Source: Apium graveolens (taxonomy: Eukaryota; Streptophyta; Magnoliopsida; Apiales; Apiaceae). From it: a DNA stretch of 64,000 nt. Below the pieces are notes generated by a model that made no database searches, had not been told where the DNA came from, and worked only from the letters and a program-made list of their open reading frames with translations. The stretch lies in NCBI RefSeq assembly GCF_009905375.1, contig NC_133657.1, positions 47,187,134-47,251,133 of the forward strand, in the 5' to 3' direction. This document shows positions 25,556 through 36,256 of this stretch, piece by piece; within the stretch, counting starts at the first letter, position 1; each line of letters begins with the position of its first letter. Both the position numbers and the translations under genes were made by a program.

Positions 25556-26330
25556 TCCCGGAATCAAATTGAAAATAAATAGGGATACTCTCTTAGCATT
25601 GCACTCTCTAACTCTCGAGTAAATTTTCCCACATTGTGGTCCTACCACCAAACTCCGCCTAGTTTGATAACCCTTCTCCTAAGTACTTGTTCCTTTTCAC
25701 TCTATAACCCTTCCTGGTTGCTCCATATAGGTTACGTCTGGTTGCATGTCTATGTGCTCATATGCCCCTATTTATCTGGCATCCAAATTATACTTCCTTA
25801 ACATTGATGCGTGGAACACGCTATAAACTTGCTACATGTTCGGGGTTAGGGCTAACTCATATGCTAACTTCCCAATACGTCTTAGTATATCCCAGGGTCC
25901 AACAATTCGTGGACTTAGCTTTCCTTTCTTTCCGAACCTCATCAATCCTTTTTCCAAGGGATACCTATAACATTACTAGGTCCCCTATTTCCCATTCCTT
26001 GTCCTTTCGTGTTAAATCAACATACTTCGTGTTCCCATCTTGGGCTACTACCAGCCATCCTCTGATTAGATTTATCATATCCTTGGTCCTTTGGACTACT
26101 GCGGGTCCGAGCATCTTGCGCTCTACAACTTCATCCTAACATAAGGGAGATCGACATTGTCTTCCCTCAAGGATCTCATAAGGCGATACCTCAATACTGA
26201 CATATGATCTATTGTCGTAAGAAAACTCAACCCGTGTTAAGTGATCATTCCAATTTCTTTCAAGTCTATTGCACAGACTCTCATTATAGCTTTTAGCATT
26301 AGAGCTTTTGCTTCTCACTACCCATCCTTT
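25556..26330 (-). pseudogene. Integrase core end and chromodomain of element C
   Basis: On the - strand the end of the integrase core is recognisable at 26136-26318 (NWNDHLTRVEFSYDNRSY, then GRQCRSPL). The C-terminal module follows near 25860-25960 in broken frames, then a chromodomain-like tail ending LREYPYLFSI near 25575-25680. It is interrupted by frameshifts and stops. In G the corresponding stretch lacks about 290 bases of the core. Compared with A and B the reading frame is lost in many places, although the nucleotide similarity is still obvious. Confidence 0.75.
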
Positions 26331-28545
26331 TCCAGTTCGTAGTCGCTACTACCTTCCGTTCCTAATATTATACTAGTTATACTTTTGCTCGTTAGCGTTC
26401 TATAACCTTTTAATAACCATGCCAACCTTAGTATCACGAATGTGTTTCCATTCCGAATACTACCACAACTTTATTACTCCTTTTTCAGCTGTTTCTATTT
26501 CCCAAAGCTTAATCCTTCATATAGAAGTAAAAGAATTTATTGAGAGATCACTTTGATCATGAACACTTGTTATATCGCATAGTTAGTATAGATGGTGGCC
26601 AGCCTTTAGTACTTGACAAGCAATTAAACAATAGATGGTATCCTACTAGGCTTCTATCACACATATAGATAGTCATTCGGCAATACCTCCCCTTTCTGGA
26701 AGGGTTGTTCTTCTCAGCTTACATGAAATGAAAAGAAGAGAAAAGAACGAATTGAAGAGAATTGTATATATGAAAAAAATATACTGCCGCAAAATATCTG
26801 GCTTGGAACCTACCTCTGAACTATAGAGGTTTGTCATAGGAGAACAAAACATATACGTATTTATATCAGCATCAAGTATTATGGTATCGTATTTCCCATG
26901 CCTAAATATTTCTATTCCGTCCATCATTCTATGGACCCATGCTCTTCCTCGAGCTTATATACAATCACCTTTGAAACTCCCTCGATTTCGAAAATCGAAC
27001 TTGGGATCTCATTTTAGACATCACCGTTGCTAGAGTTCTATGCTTGCACCGCAACCTTCCTCGTATAATAATACGACTCTCTATTGATAAGAAAGAATAA
27101 ATATACAATAGGTAGATACTCTACTTAATTAGTCTATCAATGATAACTTATACACTACCACGACCCGATTAGTGGTACTCAATCTCAACACCCATTCCAA
27201 TACAACTCTCACAGTTGTAATCAGCTCATTACTCGCAGAATCATTGCTGCCTTACTATGGTCCACCACTGACCTACTGTAGTCATTCATTTTCCATGAAG
27301 TCTTAATAGCTAACCATATGGAGTCCATACATCTCGTATCTAATTCTCCTAAGGAGTTAACATAACCACCAATCACAATTCATGAAGAACACTCCAAACT
27401 CTGACGTACTTTCATGACATGAAGCAGATAAAATTGCAGAAGAGTTTCAATCAAAGCAACGATAGCAGGTTAATACCATTCTTAATCATATGCCTTAAAT
27501 AGAAGACTTAACTCAAAGGTTCGTCTTGTCCTTTTTAAAACATGGTCCTGGCTTATCTCAAGATAGGACCTCCTAAGATAGATAGCCCGTTCATGACGAT
27601 TACACGAATTAAACCTTTACCAACTACTATTACGGTTGGGTATTGCACAGTCATCAGAAGGAATGTCACTCTTCCAAACCATAATACAACCTTCACAGTT
27701 TTAACCATCATCACTGTATTCTTTTGGCACAAGCGCCTATAATTATCCTCTTACCTTTAAAGTGTCGGCCACCTCTTTGGCCTTTCCTGATAGTAAAATT
27801 TCCTTACAGTCAATGTCACTTTAACCACCTCCAAATAAATTTTCTACCTTATTTCAATCACAGCTATGTGAAAATGCTTTCCTTAAAATCTGATGAGTAA
27901 AAAAAAATCACCATTTTTCCATAAGTTATTGCCTCAGTCTTTAGAGGTTAATCACTGTCATGACTGACTCTCAATCATAATTAGAACATCTTTTATCTTA
28001 AGTCCTAATTGCCCTGAATAATTTCGACCATTACTGGTTCGATCCATACTTTCTCGTAGTTTAACACGTGCCCCACTTGGCAACATTATAATTACGTCAT
28101 ATTTCCTTTATCCTCATTTCTATTCTTGAGAATTTTGAATATTACCTTTCTCCTTGTAAAACCTCAAAGGTTATCCTTGAATCGTTCCTCCTGTATTCCC
28201 TAGATACAGGGCATATCAAAATACCATATACTAATACTAGAATCATTGTCTATATACTTTTGAAAAAAATTTCTCCACTGATTCTTTAAAGGTTGTTGTT
28301 ACCTTAATCCTTTCCAATTCATACTGTCAAAACTCACACTGTCCCTATTAAGGGTGAAATTCCAACCTTTATGCATTCCCCGAGGATTCATTTTAAGTTA
28401 CCGATGTTCTATTCTTAATTCCACCTTTAAAAGGTACCTGCATCCTTCCATGGATAAATCAAGTCATATATCCTTGATAGATTATCTTATTCATCATTCC
28501 CACCTCGATAGTCTATACCTAACTTCATAATAGCATCCTTATTCA
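26331..28545 (-). pseudogene. Decayed RT, RNase H and integrase of element C
   Basis: Frames are broken throughout, but nucleotide and residue patterns follow the chromovirus order. An RT stretch near 28440-28545 corresponds to IDYRELNK...RIDDLF. The RNase H end lies near 27760-27820 (ILLSGRAKEVADTLK-like, compare [15 protein letters not shown] in B). Integrase core pieces lie near 26950-27180. Between about 26380 and 26960 is a stretch of about 580 bases that does not resemble integrase and is shared with G. Most of RT is missing or unrecognisable. Confidence 0.6.
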
Positions 28546-29950
28546 AATTGAGGTCAATCCATATGACCTCCAAAAGATAACAATGGTCATCCGCTTTTCT
28601 TTCCTGATTTGGTAATGATAACATGGATGTTCTGGAAGATATTGGTCGTGTTCAACGTGAACTTCTTCTTAATAATTCCTTATTTACTTTTGTTGTTTAT
28701 CTCAACAGTCACCTCAATGTTGGGATATCTTTCATACCTGGCGTCTCCCTTTCTGGGTATCAAGCCATCGGTCTTACACTTCACATTCTTGAAGGTCACT
28801 CCCTTCATCCAATTTTCCTAATTTCTTACTTTCTTGCCTCCTCAGTCTATCCGCGTCTCATTGTTTATCCTTCGAACTATCTCAAGATTTCCCCGAATCC
28901 TCCCAACTTAAAGGGGATAAAATATATGTATCTCTTATGCCTTCAACCATCAATTTTAACTCATGGTAAATCACCCTCATCCTGACGATTACATACTTTT
29001 CTATTTCTATTGCTACGAGTCTTTAGGGTTTCCTCATACCCATCTTCCTTATCATTCCTCAAACTCTATCGCCTTTATATTCCTTTCCACTTCAGTTTCT
29101 TTTTATTTTCGTTTCCATTACAACCATTACATGAACCAACACTACATAAGCATTGATTTCAAACATCCCGTCATTCTGGATTCGTGTCCTCAGAACGAAT
29201 CTTGACAACTTTTACATCTTAGATTCATAATTCATCATACTCGTCTGCCTTTGTTCTGGCTCTAAAGCTTTTACACTATCTCCTTATCTTTGGGAATTAC
29301 TTTCCCGAAAACAATTGACTGAACTTAAATCAGTTTATTCTAACCTCTGGCTCCGTGCCTTTCTTGGTCTTTCACTAGCGGGTGGTCTCTCTCTTAGGAG
29401 GGTAAGTGACAAAAACAGTCTTTTATGGTTCATCAACCATTTTGAATCTCAAATGATTCCTATATTTCCTTTAGCCAGGCTCTTGCCTCGGCTGGGTCAG
29501 CCTATTCCTTGGAACTCTGAGAGCTTAGTGATTTAAAGGTCATGAAAGAATTTCACACCACATTGTTTCCTCAAGGTGGTGGTTGGGAATAAAATATAAG
29601 TTATGTTTAGACAGGTTCATGAATTTCCGTATAAGAGTACCTTCTCGGGTCTCCTTATCTCGCTCGACTTTTGCTTTCTTAGTCTAAATATTTCTTCCTA
29701 CTCCCCATAATTGGAGTCATCTTTTAATTTAAAATCTTCATTTTCCACTTTATTATATTCCGGGTTCTTTATATCTTAATTGCAACCTCCCTGATTATCA
29801 CGTTCCAGGTTTGCCCTTAATCTTATTCCTTGTGGGGGCATATTACTTGGAAAATTTTGAGAATCTCCGGATATTTGTCTTACTTACTTTGCTTAAGTCT
29901 TCCCCTCGTTTAGTCCTTGCACGATTGCAAATTATGAATTCTTAAGTTCG
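28546..29950 (-). pseudogene. Decayed gag region of element C
   Basis: On the - strand near 29400-29540 a gag-like stretch reads ADPAEARAWLKEI, then ESFEI, with stops at several glutamine or tryptophan positions. It resembles the start of the gag domain of chromoviruses. Downstream, 28620-28990 is well conserved with G (60063-60425). It contains pieces such as VKCKTDGLIPRKGDARYERYP that I cannot assign; by position they should lie between gag and RT. The open frames on the + strand here are shadows. Confidence 0.5.
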
Positions 29951-30250
29951 ATAAACTTCATGACACTCTCTTAAGTGTTAATAGAGCAGTTAACAATGTG
30001 ATTTATCATAAACAAACTGACCTGAACTGAAATTAACGAATATATACATAACCATTTGTTCGAGGGTACAACAACTGAACATATTAAAGAGGATTACATC
30101 ATTTGAACTTATCGCTCCTATCCCAAAAGTACTACCATAGATAGTCATCTCGTCATTAAAACTAATCATTCATAACTTAGGCTAATCCTCCAAAAGCGGT
30201 GCTACATGAAACCCTTGTTTGATTGCTCTGGCTCTACACACTACCATGGA
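29951..30250 (-). other. Spacer between upstream ORF and gag in element C
   Basis: No open frame or recognisable motif is seen. Its length, about 300 bases, resembles the spacer between the upstream ORF and gag in A and B. Confidence 0.5.
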
Positions 30251-31024
30251 TTAAGAGATGCGAGCACGCACGACATCCCTAACCTGCTCAATCATAGAGG
30301 TGATGAGGTCTAAGATAGTCGCAAGTAGAGCCGGATCAACCTGACCCTCAAGATGGCCTCTAGCTGTAACACGGGTGGTAGCCTCAATCCTTTCCATGCT
30401 ATATGCTAATCCTGCCAGAAGTATCCCGCCCTCAATACTTGGTGCAGTAAGTCGATCCAACAGATCACTCCTAACATTACGGGCCTCAGACAGGCCACCC
30501 AAAGTCATATAATAATTGGCGATAAGAGAAGCCTGAGTGGTAGCATCTAGCAATCCATGGGGCGCAGGTGGCGCAGACCCAGGAGATCTAAATGGATAAC
30601 CAAGCACGGTATCAGGTGACAATGGTGTAGGAGATAAAGGTGGTATTTCCTCAGTAGGTGCTGGGCTTTGTACCGGGGATGGGACAGGAATTGGTGGGAC
30701 CTCATGGATGTCTACAGGAACCTCTGGAAGAGGGTCTGATACTGGTATAATTGGTGTCGTGAAAGGCCCCACTCCTTCTGCCCTCATTAACCTTTATGCC
30801 CTTGGTAACTCTTCATCCTCTAGTGCCACCCTCGCGGCCATTCTTGCTCTGGTAGTCACCCGGACTACGGTCATTAGTTCCTCAGCGGTCCTCTCTTCAT
30901 TCTCATCAGGATCCTCCATGAGATCCTCTTCAGCCACAATCCTTTCCGGAATAACATCCTCAACCGCAACATTCTCTATCTGAACCTCATCCGGTCCCTC
31001 ATTAGGGTACTCCATCGGATTCAT
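30251..31024 (-). pseudogene. Upstream ORF ('ORF0') of element C, one in-frame stop
   Basis: A 258-codon frame lies between primer-binding site and gag, broken only by TAA at 30794-30796. The N-terminal third is acidic (VEDVIPERIVAEEDLMEDPD) and then basic (RVTTRARMAARVAL). The middle is proline-rich (VPPIPVPSPVQSPAP). The C-terminal third looks helical (LLDATTQASLIANYYMTLGG, then ATILDLITSMIEQVRDVVRA). I recognise no known domain and it does not look like Gag. G keeps the first about 60 codons with the same start (58206). It is far better preserved than the gag-pol of the same element. Confidence 0.6.
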
Positions 31025-31270
31025 AATTTGATCTCAAACTTGTAATAAAACATCCTCATGCTGATGCTCCTGAACCTCAAGGTTCGGTGCCCCGCTGCCC
31101 TATACGAGAACGAACTATGTTATTATCACGATACTTATAAGGGTTCCCGTAAGGGTTTTATCTGTCAGTGCTACGTTAGGTAGCCCGACTATGAACTTGG
31201 CAAGAGTTCTTATTATCTTAGTGAACTTATTATCTTAACGTCATATCATCTCTGAGGTTTATAACGCTTA

Positions 31271-31282
31271 GCTCTGATACCA
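31271..31282 (-). other. Primer-binding site of element C
   Basis: On the - strand TGGTATCAGAGC lies 4 bases after the LTR end and fits initiator-Met tRNA. Confidence 0.9.
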
Positions 31283-32240
31283 TTTCTGTAACACCCCCAA
31301 ATCCGGGGTCAGGGATCCGGGTTGTCACGAATTCCATTTCCCTTAATAACACCCAATCTTAATAATTACTCAACTACTCTGTACTGTGACCCCACAATAA
31401 ACACACACACCACACGTTATAGTCTCAGAGATGAACATCCAAAAATAACCACAAATCATTTTATTCCACAATTATCTGCCAATACACCTTAAAAGGTTTT
31501 CTGAATAAATTTACATTTCTTTGCCATTATTACAATTCATAATTATACATAAATCTGGTACATTAGAAGTTGAAAGCCTAGCCTATTGGTAGTTCCTACC
31601 TCAGCTACGGCGGCATCAATGCTTCTAGAAAACTGCGGAACGTCTCCTAATCACTTGCGAATCGGGAGCTTGGTCCTGTTCATCCTTTCTATCTGTTGTT
31701 GTGTGATGAAAGAAGAAAGCAAGGGTGAGTAGCAAGCCCACCAAAATAATATGTATAATGATTAATAGTATATGAGCCTTCTCATCGTACTCATGAAAGT
31801 CTTGGTCAAAAGAAATGAACGAAGTTTGATATTTTAATGCGATGAAGTCGCAAAATATTCAGTATATATACATATATACTTTTCAAAATCTTGGAAGTCC
31901 TCTTCCATGCATAATACACACAAAGTCCCAGTGTATAACAGTATAAAAAATATTGTTGCAAGGTGATCTCATATATCTAACCTTGTCTCAACGTTTTTCT
32001 GAAAATCTTTGCCATTCATAAGACAATTATTAACTTGATATAAGTTTAAAAGATGAAGTTACCAAATGCTTCACTACACTTATATCATTTATAAAGCTAC
32101 TTGAACTACCACTGTTCAAAGTATAAAGAGTTTTCAACAGTTCATCACATAGATGAGACTACAAGACAAGATTTGAATAGATTAAATCTTTGAAATTCTA
32201 TTAAAGGAAATGAAGTCATGATATACTTCATTACGTTCTG

Positions 32241-32258
32241 ATATATATATATATATAT
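32241..32258. repeat. AT microsatellite in LTR of C
   Basis: A short run of AT dinucleotides, with a counterpart in G at 56983-56998. Confidence 0.8.
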
Positions 32259-32472
32259 CCACATATACATCTTCTTCATACAATTTCCTGAAAACCTCTG
32301 TCATGTAAAGTATGAACAGAATTGCAATATCCAATAAATTTGAAAAGGAAAAGAATTTGGCATAAACCAGATATCTTGCTGATCAGGCAAAGATACCTAT
32401 AAGTAACCTTTTCTACTAGTAGATGGACGAATTCCCCACTGGTCATCACCCTGGTCATAATAGGACCTTATG

Positions 32473-32555
32473 CTGGACTGCCACTCAGCCACTTAGGCAT
32501 TTGATGGACTCCCACTGAGCCACTTACACTATCATGGACGCCCACTGAGCCCATA
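32473..32555 (-). repeat. Three tandem 31-bp motifs in LTR of C
   Basis: On the - strand GGCTCAGTGGG-like cores occur three times with 30-31 base spacing. The matching set in G is 56681-56765. Two cores fit the pol III box A pattern TGGCNNAGTGG; function is unknown. Confidence 0.75.
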
Positions 32556-33059
32556 TTGCTTATGCCGACTCAATAGATGGACTTACTTCCCGAACGTTGG
32601 GTAAGTAATCAATTCATTTACCAAAACTGCAACCGTGTTGCGAATATAAAATACACCACAGAGCCGGATCCCTCAGGTTTTGAGCGAGTATTTAAATCCC
32701 CTTAAAAAGGAAGATCTTAAAAATAAAAATGAGTTTTGGGATCTGCTCTAACTTATAAAAATCATTTTGAAGACTCGAAAACACTTTGAAGAGTGTTTGG
32801 AGTACAGCTGATTTAATGAAGTAAATCAGTCCCCAGTATATTTAGAAAAATGCCTGAATATTATTATTTAAACAATATTCTCATAAAGATAATCCTTATA
32901 AAAATAATCGAAGTAGAAGTATTAAAACTTATACTTGAAACGGGTATTAAATAACCAAAGATATACTTATATGAAAGTACTATATGTTATTTGAATAATC
33001 GAAAATAAGTTTGATTATTAAAACCTTATTCTTTAATAAAATAAAGAATATATCTCAGC

Positions 33060-33290
33060 AAATAATCGGAGTCATAGATCCTCAAATGAATATTCAAATA
33101 ATATTCATTAAATAATATAAACTGAGTCATAAGCCCTCGAATGAATATTCAAATAATATTCAATAAATAATATAAAAGAGTCATAAGCCCTCGAATGAAT
33201 ATTCAAAATAATATTCATTTAATATAAATGAGTCATAAGCCTTCGAATGAATATTCAAAATAATATTCATTAATAAAATAAAGTTAAAGT
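33060..33290 (-). repeat. Degenerate dyad-rich tandem array in LTR of C
   Basis: About four diverged units of 50-56 bases each carry GAATATT...AATATTC arms and GAGTCATAAGCC on the + strand. They correspond to the regular 55-bp array of G at 55756-56080. Confidence 0.75.
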
Positions 33291-33335
33291 TATCGAATAA
33301 ACCTTATTCGATTAATAGTTTTGAAAACTATGACC

Positions 33336-33369
33336 ATATATATATATATAAGTATATATATATATATTA
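33336..33369. repeat. TA microsatellite in LTR of C
   Basis: An interrupted TA run next to the point where the truncated 3' LTR begins to match; it may have helped the breakage there. Confidence 0.8.
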
Positions 33370-35458
33370 TATCCATATATACAAAATCTACTCGGGATCC
33401 TCGACTCCCGGTTTTAGAAAATATTTTCACCTTTGGGTCCCTATACTAAGGGTATATGCAAATACCGCTTATCTCTAGCATAGGTATTATCAACTGAATC
33501 AACAGATATATATGGAAAGAATACGAAACAGGCATGCATATATATATACCATAGCAGCACGCTTCAATATATTGCAACATTTGCTAATTAACCAACATGC
33601 ATCTATCGCAAGATAATGCAAATACATATATACATCACAACAACAGTTATAACTGGTAGAAAACTTGCCTGAGGGACTGGGGGTTATGAATGGCTCGGGA
33701 CGAGTCTGGTAACCTATAAACAACAAGTTGGAATTAAACCAAAGTCACTTGTAAATCTATAATTTAACTAACTTAGACTCTAACGCTTGTTTTGCGCTTA
33801 CTGATTCTCTTAAGTCACTCGAGTACCCTCGGCTCCACCATTTTTAATAATTTAACCTTTACGAGTTTTAAGGTGATTCCTTCGCGAGTGTCTTACCAAC
33901 TGCCTAACACACTTACCATAAATGTTTCATACATTAATTAACCCTTTTTGGTCTTTAACCTATGTTTCAAAGTAAAGCGAGGGGAAAAGTTTCATTCGCG
34001 AAACGTCGTTACTTGAAACGGTCGTTTCTCCTAAACCGTGCATCGGAATCGAACGAACTACATATCAAAACGAAGCTCGTAACATGAGCTATCTAGAAAT
34101 GGAAATGGTCATAATCTAGCAGGGGGTTCTCGGGTCCTAATGTTATGCACAAAAACAGTCTAAAGAAAATCGGACGTTACGACGGCTATGTTTACGCGAT
34201 TTCCCAATTTTAAACCATTCAAAACCATCCCAATTCAACCTCAAATCCAACATACAACCAACATCCATCCTTATCACATCATAACAACCCCAACCAATTC
34301 AATTTTAACATTCATACTTATGCCTAAGCTTAACTTTAACCATACTTAAGTTCTTTTAATCAAAACAACAACATTTACCATTCCATTTCACTACCATTTC
34401 AAATCCCAAACTCTAATCACAACAACAAGCTACAATATCACCCTACTAATAAAAATCATCTTATAATACATAGGAATCTAGGGTTTGGAGATGATATACC
34501 TTCCTTGAAGTGGTGGGGGGGGGAGCTAGGAAGCCTTAAGAAGCTTTGAGAAGTCTTAAGAATGCTTGGATCTTCAAGGAAAACAAGAAAAATTTCAAGT
34601 TAAAAACTTGAAAACACTATTCATTGTCTTCTTCTTTGATTAAATGAAGAAGATTGAGAAGGAATTAATGGCTTAAACTCATGATATAGCCCTAACTAAG
34701 CATAAAGATGATTAGGGAATTATCTTACCAATTTAGGATGCTTGGATCTTTGATTTTGAAATTCTTGCCCTTTAAAAAGCTAAAAAGCCGAGAGCAAGGA
34801 TGAACAATGCCTTGGTTCTTTTTGATTTTGATGAAGAATGATTTTGTTTGGCTTGGTTGATTTATTTTTGTGTTTGATTTAGTCAATTACCTTGTTGCCC
34901 TTGAATTTGTGTGGTTCTCATTCAACCACACCTCATTCCTTCCCATGTCATGCTTGTGTCATCCTCATGATGTCATCCTCCCCTCCTTGTCCCCTTCTCA
35001 TTGGTTGGGTGACATCATCCTCTCTAATCCCTTTGATTAACTTCCTAATTGTTTGCCTAATTACCGCTGATCTGTTATACGGTTCGCTTAACTTTCGTTT
35101 TCGTTTATCGTTTGAAGGATCATACCCGGGATCTTATTACTTAGGTTCCCTTAACCTTTCTCAATACATTATATTCCTTTTTATGATCCTCTATTATAAT
35201 CCTTTAATTTAAATCCTTTTATCCTGTTACCTTATACTTAATTCTTTCCGTATCTATTGGATTTCCGGGAAAATCAAAGTGTTCGGATTTGGATTCTAAC
35301 GATCTTTACATACACTTATATCCCATATAAAGTACTAATAAAATCTCAGAATATCCATATCAGAACCCCTACATAGTGTGGCATGAAAAGTTTTCTCATT
35401 CAGCTAAAACACTATTCACAAGGGTTACAAAAAGTTCAAAATTTTGGGGGTTATTACA

Positions 35459-36256
35459 TTCATCATAAGAGCACACAGCTTCATCATCTCTTCATCAGCA
35501 TCTACTTCAGGTAGAGTTTCAGTTTCTGAATCATCATCAGAACTTGATGATTCTGAATCAGACTTTATGATGAGAGCCTTTTCTTTTCCTTTCTTTGAGA
35601 CAACCACTTTGGGGAATTCCTCCTCAGCATTAAGAGCAACTGTTCTTGACTTTCTCTCATGTCTCTTGGTTCTTTGATCCATCTCAAGTTCACAAGTCTT
35701 GAGCATTCCATAAATTTCATCAAGAGTAGTTTCATCAAGAGCATAGTTGTCTTTAATATAATAGTAGCTTTCAAATCCCAACTTTCAGGAAGAGCTAAAA
35801 GAAATTTTAGATTTGAATCTTCAATGTCATATTCGTTGTCCACCAGTGATAGATCATTCAAGAGTTTGACAAATCTGTCATATAAGTCAGTTAATGACTC
35901 ATCACTTTTTGAGTCAAAGTGCTCATACTCTTGAGTGAGTATAGTGCTCCTATTTTTCTTGATTGCATCAGTTCCCTAACACCTTATCTCCAAAAAATCC
36001 CATATCTCCTTTGCAGTCTTGCATTGAATTACCCTATTTGACATGACATTATCAATGGCACTATACAGCAAATGCCTTACCTTTGCATCCTTGGAAATAG
36101 ATGAGATATCTTTAGATGTGTATTCACTTTTCTCCATTGGTATGGTCTTTGCTGGCTGATCTGCAACTACAACAGAGAGCTTGGTTGACTTATGCGGTCC
36201 TTCATATATTCTGTCAAGGTATTCTGGATCTGTAGCTTCCAGAAACATAGCCATCT
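35459..36256 (-). pseudogene. Ty1/copia gag, middle part, of element E
   Basis: On the - strand this encodes copia-type Gag. Pieces in order are AMFLEATDPEYLDRIYEGPH, DAKVRHLLYSAIDNVMSNRV, CKTAKEIWDFLE, a stop, then LTDLYDRFVKLLNDLSLVD, LKFLLALPESWDLKA, a frameshift near 35780, and a charged serine-rich stretch (SKKGKEKALIIKSDSESSS). This matches the UBN2-like gag family of plant copia elements. The N-terminus lies beyond element B at 49717-49854: the codons on either side of B meet in frame once one copy of CATCT is counted. On the left the frame is cut by C before the zinc knuckle. Confidence 0.88.
36252..36256. repeat. Left target-site duplication of element B (CATCT)
   Basis: Identical to 49717-49721 directly after the element. 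Five bases is the normal duplication for Ty3/gypsy integration. Confidence 0.95.

Larger units (their letters stand above)
23432..35458 (-). mobile_element. Element C: chromovirus with 3' LTR truncated by deletion
   Basis: The order on the - strand is a complete 5' LTR (31287-35458), primer-binding site, a 258-codon upstream ORF, decayed gag-pol, polypurine tract and a 3' LTR (23432-25530) lacking its last about 2.1 kb. The right end lies in copia gag. The left end joins copia integrase, so the deletion also removed the copia sequence between them. LTRs are nearly identical (2 mismatches in about 260 bases). The family is the same as G at 53578, but the gag-pol of both is ruined. Confidence 0.9.
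31287..35458 (-). repeat. 5' LTR of element C, complete (4172 bp)
   Basis: On the - strand it starts TGTAATAACCCCC at 35458 and ends GGGGTGTTACA at 31287. Copia gag resumes at 35459, so TTCAT (35459-35463) should be the right target duplication; the left copy was deleted. Inside are three tandem 31-bp motifs (32473-32555), a degenerate dyad-rich array (33060-33290) and AT runs. Confidence 0.92.

Noticed and set aside
28609..29205. Three long + strand frames, partly repeated in G on the opposite strand (59843-60425)
   Set aside because: They are antisense to the gag region of C and G; their similarity follows from the conserved element sequence.
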